Below, piece by piece: positions 1 to 7,857 of a stretch of 40,306 nt of DNA. The first letter of the stretch is position 1. Each line of letters starts with the position of its first letter. The notes below the pieces were generated by a model. It was not told the DNA's origin, ran no database searches, and saw only the letters and a list, made by a program, of their open reading frames with translations. The position numbers and the translations under genes are program-made. Source of the DNA: an uncultured Clostridium sp. (GTDB taxonomy: Bacteria > Bacillota > Clostridia > TANB77 > CAG-508); assembly GCA_900553755.1 (NCBI GenBank), contig USEX01000011.1:1-40306 (forward strand). The letters run 5' to 3'.

Positions 1-1
1 A

Positions 2-667
2 ACATTCCATGTTAGTAGCCTAATTTATACTGTCCAACTTTTTGGGTTCAGTACAAAAAAGCACGCAAATAAAACAACGTTAGCAGTAAAGACTATTAAA
101 ATTATTCGGTCAGGAGCAACTTGGCAAGAGGTAAGTGAGTTGCTAGATTACAGCATAGTCTATTTACAAAGATTGTGCAAAACTTATTTTAAAAGGCCAG
201 AGAATTACAGGAAGTTATTGGAATTGGCGCAGTCTAATAAAAAAGCAAAGAAGGAAGCCAAAAATGTAGTTGATGATGAGGTTATCGTCATAGAGACGGG
301 AGCAATCATCAGCAAAGGATGGCAGTGGATTGTAAGCCAGGACATTAAGATTTTTATGCCACTGTTTTGTATCTCAGAGATAGAAAAAATCTCAGAGAGA
401 AACCCAAGAGCTGAAGAAGTACTTTTGGGGCTGTACAGAACGAACATTGTTAACCTAATAAGGATGACAAGAAAACAGGAGACTCTGTTCTCTGAACCAA
501 AGTGGTGCCCAAAAGACCGTAGCATTGGAGTAGTATCTCTTTGCTGCCGGCTCTGGACCGAAGGAAAGCATTTGAGATTGGTAACGACCTCGAATGAAAT
601 TCAGAGCCTTGCTTTGTCTCAAGGCATGGACCATTTTTTTGTAGAAAAGATGGAAAGGCTAGTCTAA
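2..667 (+). CDS. 5'-partial gene: HTH-like segment plus PIN-like domain, unlike its surroundings
   Basis: The frame is open from the window edge to the TAA at 667 (221 residues visible). The only in-window candidate start is a TTG at 140 without a good ribosome binding site, so the 5' end is probably missing or displaced. Around residues 28-60 there is an HTH-like stretch (RSGATWQEVSELL). The C-terminal 120 residues follow a PIN-like order: a strand ending IETGAI, then SEIEKI, then KDRSIG, then LVTTSNEIQSLALSQG. The usual acidic residues are only partly kept: Glu replaces the first Asp, and Asn/Glu stands where TND is common. Codons and GC are clearly richer in G/C than in the next 39 kb, suggesting transfer. 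The frame runs through the IS-like end at 31-55, so the gene may be truncated by insertion. The PIN assignment is tentative. Confidence 0.5.
   Translation, partial: TFHVSSLIYTVQLFGFSTKKHANKTTLAVKTIKIIRSGATWQEVSELLDYSIVYLQRLCKTYFKRPENYRKLLELAQSNKKAKKEAKNVVDDEVIVIETGAIISKGWQWIVSQDIKIFMPLFCISEIEKISERNPRAEEVLLGLYRTNIVNLIRMTRKQETLFSEPKWCPKDRSIGVVSLCCRLWTEGKHLRLVTTSNEIQSLALSQGMDHFFVEKMERLV
31..55 (+). mobile_element. Probable IS3-family (IS150 group) terminal inverted repeat
   Basis: This 25-base sequence begins with TG and ends with CA. Its reverse complement begins TGTACTGAACCC and ends AAAGTTGGACA, which I recognise from memory as the general form of IS150-group IS3 ends. By that pattern the outer tip is at 55, so the element body would lie to the left, outside the window. 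No transposase coding is visible here, and the second end cannot be seen. The identification is a recalled pattern match only. Confidence 0.42.
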
Positions 668-677
668 GCTTATTGGA

Positions 678-709
678 AGGGTACCGTAAATTCGGTACTC
701 TTTTTTTTT
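678..709 (+). terminator. Rho-independent terminator after the PIN-like gene
   Basis: Arms AGGGTACCG (678-686) and CGGTACTCT (693-701) pair over 9 bp with one G-U wobble and a 6-base loop. Nine T residues follow. It isolates the left-edge gene from ftsY. Confidence 0.85.
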
Positions 710-757
710 GCTCTATAAAAGCTATTTTATAGTATTTTATCAATTAAAAAAAATCCG

Positions 758-786
758 TTGAAATTCTTTTGCCTTTAAGGTATAAT
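758..786 (+). promoter_or_regulatory. Sigma-A type promoter for ftsY
   Basis: TTGAAA at 758-763, a 17-base spacer, then a perfect TATAAT at 781-786. The start codon of ftsY lies about 50 bases downstream. Confidence 0.8.
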
Positions 787-839
787 ATACTAGTATTAAA
801 ATACAAAAAAATAATGTAAACAAAGCGAAAGGACTTTTT

Positions 840-1745
840 ATGGGATTTTTTGATAAATTAAAACAAGGCCTAAGTAAAACGAAAAATTCATTTGATGAAA
901 AAATGAATAATATATTCAGCACATTTAGAAAAGCTGATGAAGAGCTATTAGAAGAATTAGAAGAAGCCTTGATAATGTCAGATGTGGGAGTAGTAACTTC
1001 TACAAAAATTATAGAAAATTTGAGAAATAAAATAAAAAAAGAAAATTTAAAAGAAGCAGAAGAGGTAAAAGAAGCGTTAAGAGAAGAGATTCAAGAGATA
1101 TTTGATGCAACAGATAAAGAATTAAACTTAAAAACTCATCCTTCTGTAATACTAGTTGTAGGAGTAAATGGAGTAGGTAAAACCACTTCGATTGGCAAAA
1201 TAGCAAATAGATTAAAAAAAGATGGGAAAAAGGTTGTTGTTGCAGCAGCTGATACATTTAGAGCAGCAGCAGTAGAACAACTAGAAATTTGGGCAAACCG
1301 TGCAGGATGCGATATTGTAAAAAGACAAGAAGGTGTTGACCCTGCATCAGTAGTGTATGAAGCGATACAAATAACGAAGCAAAAAGATGCAGATGTATTA
1401 ATTTGCGATACAGCAGGAAGATTGCATAATAAGAAATATTTAATGGACGAATTGGTAAAAATAAAAAGAGTAATAGACAAGGAATTGCCAGAAGCTTCAG
1501 AAGAAGTATTAATGGTATTAGATGCAACAACAGGTCAAAATGCAATATCACAAGTACAAGCATTTAAAGAAACAGTTGATATAACAGGATTAATCTTAAC
1601 AAAACTAGATGGCACAGCAAAAGGCGGAGCTGTTATAGGAATTGTAAATGAGAATAAAGTGCCAGTAAAATTTATAGGTGTTGGCGAACAAATAGATGAT
1701 ATGGAAATCTTTAATAGTAAAGATTTTGTAAAAGCCTTAATCTAA
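840..1745 (+). CDS. ftsY: Signal recognition particle receptor FtsY
   Basis: FtsY is the membrane-associated GTPase that docks SRP-ribosome complexes at the Sec translocon. The protein has 301 residues: a short charged N-terminal helix (MGFFDKLKQGLSKTK), a four-helix N domain rich in Glu/Leu to about residue 85, then the NG GTPase domain. Visible motifs are GVNGVGKTTS (P-loop, near 105-114), ADTFRAAAVEQL, DTAGR, TKLDGTAKGG, and the closing GVGEQIDDM. The long acidic A domain of proteobacterial FtsY is absent, as is usual in Firmicutes. The start has AAAGGA at 828-833 six bases upstream. It is the first gene after a strong promoter, and the UPF0182 gene follows after 17 bases. Confidence 0.97.
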   Translation: MGFFDKLKQGLSKTKNSFDEKMNNIFSTFRKADEELLEELEEALIMSDVGVVTSTKIIENLRNKIKKENLKEAEEVKEALREEIQEIFDATDKELNLKTHPSVILVVGVNGVGKTTSIGKIANRLKKDGKKVVVAAADTFRAAAVEQLEIWANRAGCDIVKRQEGVDPASVVYEAIQITKQKDADVLICDTAGRLHNKKYLMDELVKIKRVIDKELPEASEEVLMVLDATTGQNAISQVQAFKETVDITGLILTKLDGTAKGGAVIGIVNENKVPVKFIGVGEQIDDMEIFNSKDFVKALI

Positions 1746-1762
1746 AGGAAGGAGGGAGAAAA

Positions 1763-4591
1763 GTGGAAGAAAAAGAAGTAAAAAATATTGAAACAAAACC
1801 AGAAGAAAAAAATGATACTAAAAAAACAAAAAATAAAATAAGAAGAAACTTAGTATTGATAGTATTAGCAATAGCTTTGGTAATAATATATATAATACAA
1901 AGAGGAGAATACTTAGAAATAAAAGAAATTGGAGAAAATTATATTCCAATATTTTGGCAAAATTTTAAAAATATAGTTATAACATTTGCGCTTAATTTTT
2001 TAATAGTATTTGGAGTAATGTATATAACAACATCAAGAGTAAAAGAAGGTTTGAAATCGTTCTTTGCAGATGAGAAAAAGGAAATGCCAAAATTACCACA
2101 AAAATCTATAGCTTTTATAGTAGCAATCTTGGTAGCAATATTTACATCTGGATTTATTTTAGAAAAAGCGTTGCTATGTTTTAATAGCACTCAGTTTGTA
2201 ATATATGAACCAGTATTTGGATACGATATTGGATATTTCGTATTTATCTGGCCATTTATCGAACTAGTAGTAATGTATGCACTTGTAGCCGGAATAGCAT
2301 CAACTGTGTATGCTGCATTGTATTACCTAATCGTGTTCAATGTTTGCTTTGATGGAGTAAGCAGAGAATCTTTTAAGAAAAGTATAGTATTAAATCAAGC
2401 ATTAAACAATGTAAAAGTGTTGATAATGATATTGGCGGTGCTGGTATTAGTAGAAACACAAAATGTTGGAGTTCAAAAATTTATAATATTAAATGATAGT
2501 GAATCAGAAAATTATGCTTTATTTGGAGCAGGAACAACTGAAATAAATATAAAATTAGCAGCATATGGATTATTGTCTGTGGTAATTGTATTTTCAGTGT
2601 TTAGAGTGATTAAACAATTCAAAAAAGGCAATACAAAAAAAGTAGTAAAAAGTATATTAATAGTGCCAATATATCTAGTAGCAGTTACATTAATAATGCT
2701 AGGATATAATTTAATATTTGTGAATTCTAATGAATTAGATAAAGAGAAAAAATATATAGCAGAGAATATTAAATATACTAAAAAAGCTTATAACATAGAT
2801 GTAGAACAAGTAGAATTAGATGATGGTGGAACAATAACAGAGAGCCAGATATTAGCTAATTCAGATACTATAAATAATATTCCAATTACAAATAGCGAGC
2901 TAGTATTAAAAGATTTAAATGGATCACTTACAAGTAAGGGATATTATCAATACACAAATACGAGATTAGGTGTATACAAAATAGGTGATAAACAACAATT
3001 GGTATTTTTATCTCCAAGAGAAATAGCAAATGGAAGTAGCACATACAATAACAAAACATACGAATATACTCATGGGTTTGGCGTAATTGTAACATCTGCA
3101 ACAACTACAACAGCAACAGGGAATTTAAATCACATACAAAAATCATTTGATAGTGAAAATGAAGCAATAACAATATGTGAACCAAGAATATACTTTGGTT
3201 TGCAAACTAATAGCACTGTAGTAACAAATAGCAATAGCAAAAAAGAATTTGATTACCCAATATTGGATGCTTCAAACAATACAGAAAATGTATATGAAGG
3301 AACAGCAGGGCTAGAAGCTAATTTGCTAGATAGAATTGTTTTAGCAATAAAAGAAAAAGATGCTAAATTAGTATTCTCAGGAAATGTAAAAAGCGATAGT
3401 AAGATTTTAACAAATAGGAATATAATTCAAAGAGCAAAAACAATAATGCCATATTTAACATATGACGATGAACCATATACAGTAATAGATGGAAATGGCG
3501 AGATTATATGGGTTTTAGATGCATATACTACAAGCAATAATTATCCATATTCACAAAGAACAATATTACAAGATAATGGTATAACAAAGGACGAAATAAA
3601 TTACATAAGAAATTCAGTAAAAGTATTAATAAATGCTTATAGTGGAGAAGTAAAATTTTATATAACAGACGAAACAGATCCAATAACAGCAGCATATAAA
3701 AAAATATATCCAGATTTATTTGAAGAAAGTAAAATACCTGAAGATATAAGTAATCATTTTGTTTATCCAAAATATTTGTATAAGATTCAATCCTTAGTAA
3801 TGCAAAGATATCATAATGTTCAGCCAGATGTACTATACAGAAGTAATGATGTATGGGAAGTAGCCAAACATAATACAACAAGCATATCTAGCAAAAAAGG
3901 AACAGATATAGAACCTTATTATACAATGGTAAAAACTAAAGATAGCTCATCTACAAGATTGGGACTAGTATTACCTTATACTCCATATGATAAACAAAAT
4001 ATAACAGCATACTTAGTAGGTTCAGTTGATGAAAATGGTACAAATACATTAAAACTATACAATTACAAAACAGATAGTAACATCTTAGGTCCAATGCAAT
4101 TAGATACACAAATAGAGCAAGATGAAACAATATCTGCAGAACTTGATTCATTAAATGTAAGTGGCACTAAATTGACTAAAGATATTATAATAGTTCCTAT
4201 AGATAATACACTTTTATATGTTGAAACAATATATCAACAATATGTAAATGAAACAAATTCATTACCAGTGCTAAAGAAAGTAATAATAGCATCAGGTAAT
4301 AAAGTAGCAATTGGAGACACCTATGCAGATGCATTAAAAAAATTAGCATCTACAGGAGCAGTAAATATTGAAGTAGAAAATACTGACGATATAAATGATT
4401 TAATACAAGCAATAATAAAAGCAAATAACAATCTAAAATCATCAACACAAAGTAGCGATTGGGAACAAATAGGAAGAGATACTAAAAAGCTTCAAGAATT
4501 AATATCAAGAATGGAACAAGTAAAAAATGAAAAAGATAAAAAGACAGAGGAGAATACAAATACAGAAATAACAAATGAAATAAATCAATAA
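1763..4591 (+). CDS. UPF0182 family membrane protein
   Basis: This 942-residue protein matches the UPF0182 (COG1615) family, whose function is not established. The first ~330 residues hold about seven hydrophobic segments (near 29-46, 70-88, 115-131, 155-195, 216-232, 265-285 and 298-320). A large extracytoplasmic part follows. Family hallmarks visible are NELDKEKKYIAENIKYTKKAY right after the last membrane segment, YTHGFGVIV, EPRIYFGL, and the later block with TRLGLVLPYTPYDKQN and KVAIGDTYADAL. The C-terminal 60 residues are a charged, probably coiled tail. The start is GTG, supported by a strong AGGAGGG (1749-1755) 7 bases upstream; a later ATG would lose the N-terminus. It is probably co-transcribed with ftsY. 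Confidence 0.93.
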   Translation: MEEKEVKNIETKPEEKNDTKKTKNKIRRNLVLIVLAIALVIIYIIQRGEYLEIKEIGENYIPIFWQNFKNIVITFALNFLIVFGVMYITTSRVKEGLKSFFADEKKEMPKLPQKSIAFIVAILVAIFTSGFILEKALLCFNSTQFVIYEPVFGYDIGYFVFIWPFIELVVMYALVAGIASTVYAALYYLIVFNVCFDGVSRESFKKSIVLNQALNNVKVLIMILAVLVLVETQNVGVQKFIILNDSESENYALFGAGTTEINIKLAAYGLLSVVIVFSVFRVIKQFKKGNTKKVVKSILIVPIYLVAVTLIMLGYNLIFVNSNELDKEKKYIAENIKYTKKAYNIDVEQVELDDGGTITESQILANSDTINNIPITNSELVLKDLNGSLTSKGYYQYTNTRLGVYKIGDKQQLVFLSPREIANGSSTYNNKTYEYTHGFGVIVTSATTTTATGNLNHIQKSFDSENEAITICEPRIYFGLQTNSTVVTNSNSKKEFDYPILDASNNTENVYEGTAGLEANLLDRIVLAIKEKDAKLVFSGNVKSDSKILTNRNIIQRAKTIMPYLTYDDEPYTVIDGNGEIIWVLDAYTTSNNYPYSQRTILQDNGITKDEINYIRNSVKVLINAYSGEVKFYITDETDPITAAYKKIYPDLFEESKIPEDISNHFVYPKYLYKIQSLVMQRYHNVQPDVLYRSNDVWEVAKHNTTSISSKKGTDIEPYYTMVKTKDSSSTRLGLVLPYTPYDKQNITAYLVGSVDENGTNTLKLYNYKTDSNILGPMQLDTQIEQDETISAELDSLNVSGTKLTKDIIIVPIDNTLLYVETIYQQYVNETNSLPVLKKVIIASGNKVAIGDTYADALKKLASTGAVNIEVENTDDINDLIQAIIKANNNLKSSTQSSDWEQIGRDTKKLQELISRMEQVKNEKDKKTEENTNTEITNEINQ

Positions 4592-4612
4592 ATGTATATA
4601 AAATAAAAAAAT

Positions 4613-4648
4613 AACCACCCTAATATAAAAGTTACATAGGGTGGTTTT
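4613..4648 (+). terminator. Hairpin after the UPF0182 gene, possibly also masking a ribosome binding site
   Basis: AACCACCCT (4613-4621) pairs perfectly over 9 bp with AGGGTGGTT (4638-4646), with a 16-base loop. Only a short T-rich stretch follows (TTTTGTTAT). The 3' arm contains the only Shine-Dalgarno-like sequence ahead of the next gene (AGGGTGG, 4638-4644), so the hairpin may control translation as well as, or instead of, termination. Confidence 0.6.
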
Positions 4649-4653
4649 GTTAT

Positions 4654-4953
4654 ATGTTTATGAAAAATAGAAAACAAAAAATACAAGAGAAAGAATTAGA
4701 AAAAATGCAAGAAGTAGAGAAGAAAATGAATGAAGCGGAAATGATATATTTGTCTGAATTATTAGGTAATTCAAAAAAGAGAATATTAAGAAGCTTTACC
4801 TCAGGAATAGCCAAAGGAATTGGTGCCGGAATAGGATTTTATATTATTACAGCACTTATTATATATACGGTACAAAGAATAATAAAACTAAATATACCAG
4901 TAATTAGCAAATATATTGCAGATATTGTCGAAATAGTGCAAAATAATAGATAA
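4654..4953 (+). CDS. Small DUF5665 family membrane protein
   Basis: This 99-residue protein matches the pattern of DUF5665 proteins of Clostridia, which have no assigned function. It has a charged N-terminal helix rich in Lys/Glu (residues 4-30), then a glycine-rich hydrophobic stretch (GIAKGIGAGIGFYIITALIIYTVQ) that should span the membrane once. It ends with IPVISKYIADIVEIVQ, a segment I recognise as conserved in the family. Two ATGs, 4654 and 4660, are possible starts. Both depend on the AGGGTGG that is buried in the preceding hairpin. Terminators on both sides make it close to monocistronic. Confidence 0.82.
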   Translation: MFMKNRKQKIQEKELEKMQEVEKKMNEAEMIYLSELLGNSKKRILRSFTSGIAKGIGAGIGFYIITALIIYTVQRIIKLNIPVISKYIADIVEIVQNNR

Positions 4954-4966
4954 AAATAAAAAAATA

Positions 4967-5007
4967 AAAACTTTGTAAAAAACCTTTATTTTTACAGAGT
5001 TTTTTTA
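4967..5007 (+). terminator. Strong rho-independent terminator after the DUF5665 gene
   Basis: Arms at 4967-4981 and 4989-5003 pair over 15 bp with a single G-U wobble and a 7-base loop, and run into a seven-or-more T tract. Confidence 0.85.
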
Positions 5008-5042
5008 TATAATAAAGCAAAACAAAAGCGAGGAGAACAAAA

Positions 5043-5678
5043 ATGAATTTACCAAACAAATTAACAATATTTAGAATTCTATTAGTGCCAGTAATAGTAA
5101 TTGTATCTTTAATTAATATACCAGGAACATGTTTTGGAGTTCCAATGAATATGATTATTATGGATATTATTTTTATAATAGCCGCAATAACCGATAAATT
5201 AGATGGATACATAGCACGTTCACGCAATCAAATAACTACATTAGGAAAATTTTTGGATCCAATAGCAGATAAAATACTTGTGTTAGCTGCAATGATTATA
5301 TTTGTTGAAAAAGGGCTACTTCCAGCATGGATTCCAATTATAGTTTTGTTTAGAGAGTTTATAGTATCTGGATATAGACTAATTGCAGTTGAGAAGAGTG
5401 GAAATGTAATAGCTGCAAATATATGGGGCAAACTAAAAACAGTTACACAGATGATAGCAATAATATTAATGTTTTTAACTACTCATCCATATTTCGCGTT
5501 TATATTAAGAGCAAAGTCAGAACAAGCAACATTTGAAAATAGTGCTCTTGTGTATATGAATACAGGAGACTATATAATAAATATATTAGCAAGTGTATTA
5601 ATGACAGTATCTGTTATTGCAACAATCTTTTCAGGATATGAATATATAAAGAATGGAAAAGATTTATTAAAAGACTAA
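5043..5678 (+). CDS. pgsA: CDP-diacylglycerol--glycerol-3-phosphate 3-phosphatidyltransferase
   Basis: PgsA makes phosphatidylglycerol phosphate from CDP-diacylglycerol and glycerol-3-phosphate, the committed step to anionic phospholipids, in the cytoplasmic membrane. The 211-residue protein carries the full CDP-alcohol phosphotransferase signature D-x2-D-G-x2-A-R-x8-G-x3-D-x3-D, read as DKLDGYIARS...GKFLDPIAD at about residues 42-67. The PgsA-like N-terminus MNLPNKLTIFRILLVP precedes it, and about five membrane segments are visible. A short insertion near residue 165 (RAKSEQATFENSALVYMNTG) is slightly unusual. The start is supported by GAGGAG a few bases upstream. It heads a group with the TIM44-like and SPFH genes, which also act at the membrane. 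Confidence 0.95.
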   Translation: MNLPNKLTIFRILLVPVIVIVSLINIPGTCFGVPMNMIIMDIIFIIAAITDKLDGYIARSRNQITTLGKFLDPIADKILVLAAMIIFVEKGLLPAWIPIIVLFREFIVSGYRLIAVEKSGNVIAANIWGKLKTVTQMIAIILMFLTTHPYFAFILRAKSEQATFENSALVYMNTGDYIINILASVLMTVSVIATIFSGYEYIKNGKDLLKD

Positions 5679-5702
5679 ATTTACAAAAGGGAGATATATC
5701 AA

Positions 5703-6614
5703 ATGAAAAAACTAAAAGAAATAGCAAGAATTATTATTTTAGCAATTGTACTAACATTTGTAGCAAGTAGTCGAATTAGCATTGCAGATGTTGGAAGTTT
5801 TGAAGATTACGATAGTGGAAGCTCATCATGGGAAAGCAGCGATTTGGGGTCATCATCATGGGACCATGATTACGACTATGGTTCAGACTCTAACTATACA
5901 TATATTGGAGGAGGTTCATCAATACCAGGAATCATAATATTTATCATTGTAGTTGCAATTACTATGTATGTAAAATCAAAACAAAAGGATAATTGGCAAA
6001 TGCCTAAACAACAATTCCACCAAACTCAGAATTATGCATATAAATCTGAAGAAGCAGTAGAAAAAGAAGTAAAAGCAGTAGATGAATTATTCAATAAAGA
6101 AGAATTTTTATCTTGGAGCAGGGATTTATTTATAAAACTACAAGAAGCTTGGACTGCAAGAGATTGGAGTACTATTAGAGTATTTGAAACAAATGAATTA
6201 TTTGAGCAACATCACAAACAATTACAAGATTATATAGATAGAAAACAGATAAATAAAATGGAAAGAATCTGTGTTAAATCTGCTCAATTAGCTGATTTCA
6301 AACAAACTGGAGACAAAGATATATTAACAGTAATTTTAAAATCTAGAATGGTTGATTATATAATAGACGAAGAAACTGGTAAAGTGCTAAAAGGAGATAA
6401 AGTAACAGATAGACATAGCACATATAAATTAGAATTTATTAGAAAAACTGGAGTAAAAACAAAACCAGGTTCTAATCAAATAAACACAACTAACTGTCCA
6501 AATTGTGGAGCACCAACACAAATAACATCTTCAGGAAAATGCGAGTATTGTGGAAGCGTTATAACAACAGGTGAACATAGCTGGGCGTTAGCAAATTTAG
6601 AAAAAATAGAATAA
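5703..6614 (+). CDS. TIM44-like membrane protein with C-terminal zinc ribbon
   Basis: This 303-residue protein starts with a signal-like hydrophobic segment (residues 8-28). A Ser/Asp/Tyr/Gly-rich low-complexity stretch (about 30-72) and a second membrane segment near 75-94 (PGIIIFIIVVAITMY) follow. Residues ~115-240 resemble the TIM44-like fold (FLSWSRDLFIKLQEAWTARDWSTIRVFETNELFEQH). The C-terminus has a zinc ribbon, CPNCG...CEYCG. The next gene encodes an SPFH protein 17 bases away. In Bacillus subtilis the SPFH protein YdjI is held at the membrane by YdjG and YdjH, and I infer an equivalent role here. AAGGGAG lies just upstream of the start. The TIM44-like call is by pattern, not alignment. 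Confidence 0.8.
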   Translation: MKKLKEIARIIILAIVLTFVASSRISIADVGSFEDYDSGSSSWESSDLGSSSWDHDYDYGSDSNYTYIGGGSSIPGIIIFIIVVAITMYVKSKQKDNWQMPKQQFHQTQNYAYKSEEAVEKEVKAVDELFNKEEFLSWSRDLFIKLQEAWTARDWSTIRVFETNELFEQHHKQLQDYIDRKQINKMERICVKSAQLADFKQTGDKDILTVILKSRMVDYIIDEETGKVLKGDKVTDRHSTYKLEFIRKTGVKTKPGSNQINTTNCPNCGAPTQITSSGKCEYCGSVITTGEHSWALANLEKIE

Positions 6615-6631
6615 TTTTAGGAGGTAATATT

Positions 6632-7840
6632 ATGGGATTAATTAAAGCTGCGGTAGGTGCTGTTGGAAGCACGATGCATGATCAATGGAAGGAAGCAATA
6701 AGATGTGAGAATATGCCAAATGATGTTCTTATGGTTAGAAAAACTACACCAAATGGAGTAATCTCTAATAAAAGTACAATTATAGTTGCACCAGGACAAT
6801 GTGCAATTATATATGATAATGGAAGAGTAATAGATGCAACAGCAGAAGAAGGAATATACACTTTTGATGAATCTTCTACACCGTCTTTCTTTGCAGGTCA
6901 ATTTGGAGCAACATTTAAAGAAATGTGGCAACGTTTTACTTATAATGGAGCAAGTGCTAAACAACAAGCTGTATTTTTCTTCAATACAAAGGAAATAATA
7001 GATAACAAATTTGGAACACCAGCACCAATACCATTTCAAGATTGGTCACATCCAATTCCAAACCAAATGACAAATACTATAACCCCACTAAGAGTGGAAA
7101 TAAAATGTTTTGGAAAATATACATTTAAAATATCTAACCCTGCATTATTTATGAATACTTTGGCAGGTACAGCAGATGTATATAGAAAAGATGAACTTGT
7201 TGAGCAATTAAGAACAGAAGTAATGGCAGTATTCCAAAATGTTGCCAACGAACTTGGAACAGAAAAATATAAAGTGCCAGTACTAGAAATGCCAAGCCAA
7301 ACAGACGAAATAAGAGAAATTATGGATGAAAAGGTATTTGATGCTAAAATAAGAGAAAGAGGAATCGAGGTTGTTTGCTTTGCTGTAGAATCAGTAACTT
7401 TAACAGATGAATCAGCAAAGAAGATTGATGATTACGAACTAAGCTCTAACTCATATATGCAACAAGGAAGAATGGTTGGAGCATATTCAAATGCTGTGGA
7501 AGATGCAGCTAAAAATGCAAATGGTGCAGCAAATGGATTCATGGGAATTGGTATGATGAACATGGCAACAGGAGGAATGGCAACTGGAGCTGCTAATGGT
7601 GTATGGAACCAAAATAATGATGCAAGTAAAATGGATTTAAGTAAAAAAGAAGATAAAGATTTTTCAAATGATGGAAAATCTGAAGGTTGGACTTGCGAAT
7701 GCGGTCATGTGAACCCAGCAGATGGAAAATTCTGCAGTGAATGTGGAAAAGCAAAAACAAGTAAAAAAACATGTAATAAATGTAAAATGCTAAATGAACC
7801 AACTAATAAATTCTGCAATAATTGTGGAGAAAGATTATAA
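6632..7840 (+). CDS. SPFH domain protein with two C-terminal zinc ribbons (YdjI-like)
   Basis: The protein has 402 residues. Residues ~1-290 resemble the YdjI type of SPFH/band 7 protein: MGLIKAAVGAVGSTMHDQWKEAI, then VAPGQCAIIYDNGRV and EEGIYTFD, and an SPFH body ending GIEVVCFAVESVTLTDES. A Gly/Ala/Met/Asn-rich linker follows (about 285-335). Two zinc ribbons close the protein (CECG...CSECG and CNKC...CNNCG). It has no obvious membrane segment, so membrane contact probably depends on the TIM44-like partner upstream. The B. subtilis counterpart works with PspA in membrane stress; no pspA-like gene is visible in this window. An AGGAGGT site precedes the ATG. Bands of this family form large assemblies; that is family knowledge, not visible here. 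Confidence 0.86.
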   Translation: MGLIKAAVGAVGSTMHDQWKEAIRCENMPNDVLMVRKTTPNGVISNKSTIIVAPGQCAIIYDNGRVIDATAEEGIYTFDESSTPSFFAGQFGATFKEMWQRFTYNGASAKQQAVFFFNTKEIIDNKFGTPAPIPFQDWSHPIPNQMTNTITPLRVEIKCFGKYTFKISNPALFMNTLAGTADVYRKDELVEQLRTEVMAVFQNVANELGTEKYKVPVLEMPSQTDEIREIMDEKVFDAKIRERGIEVVCFAVESVTLTDESAKKIDDYELSSNSYMQQGRMVGAYSNAVEDAAKNANGAANGFMGIGMMNMATGGMATGAANGVWNQNNDASKMDLSKKEDKDFSNDGKSEGWTCECGHVNPADGKFCSECGKAKTSKKTCNKCKMLNEPTNKFCNNCGERL

Positions 7841-7857
7841 GAGAGGCTTATACAATA

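Noticed and set aside
6638..7248. Minus-strand open frames over the SPFH gene
   Set aside because: Cys/Ser/Tyr-rich shadow translations without ribosome sites, opposite a well-supported gene.
7822..7857. Longer N-terminus for LigA
   Set aside because: It overlaps the SPFH gene and lacks a ribosome binding site; the ATG at 7858 gives the family-typical start.
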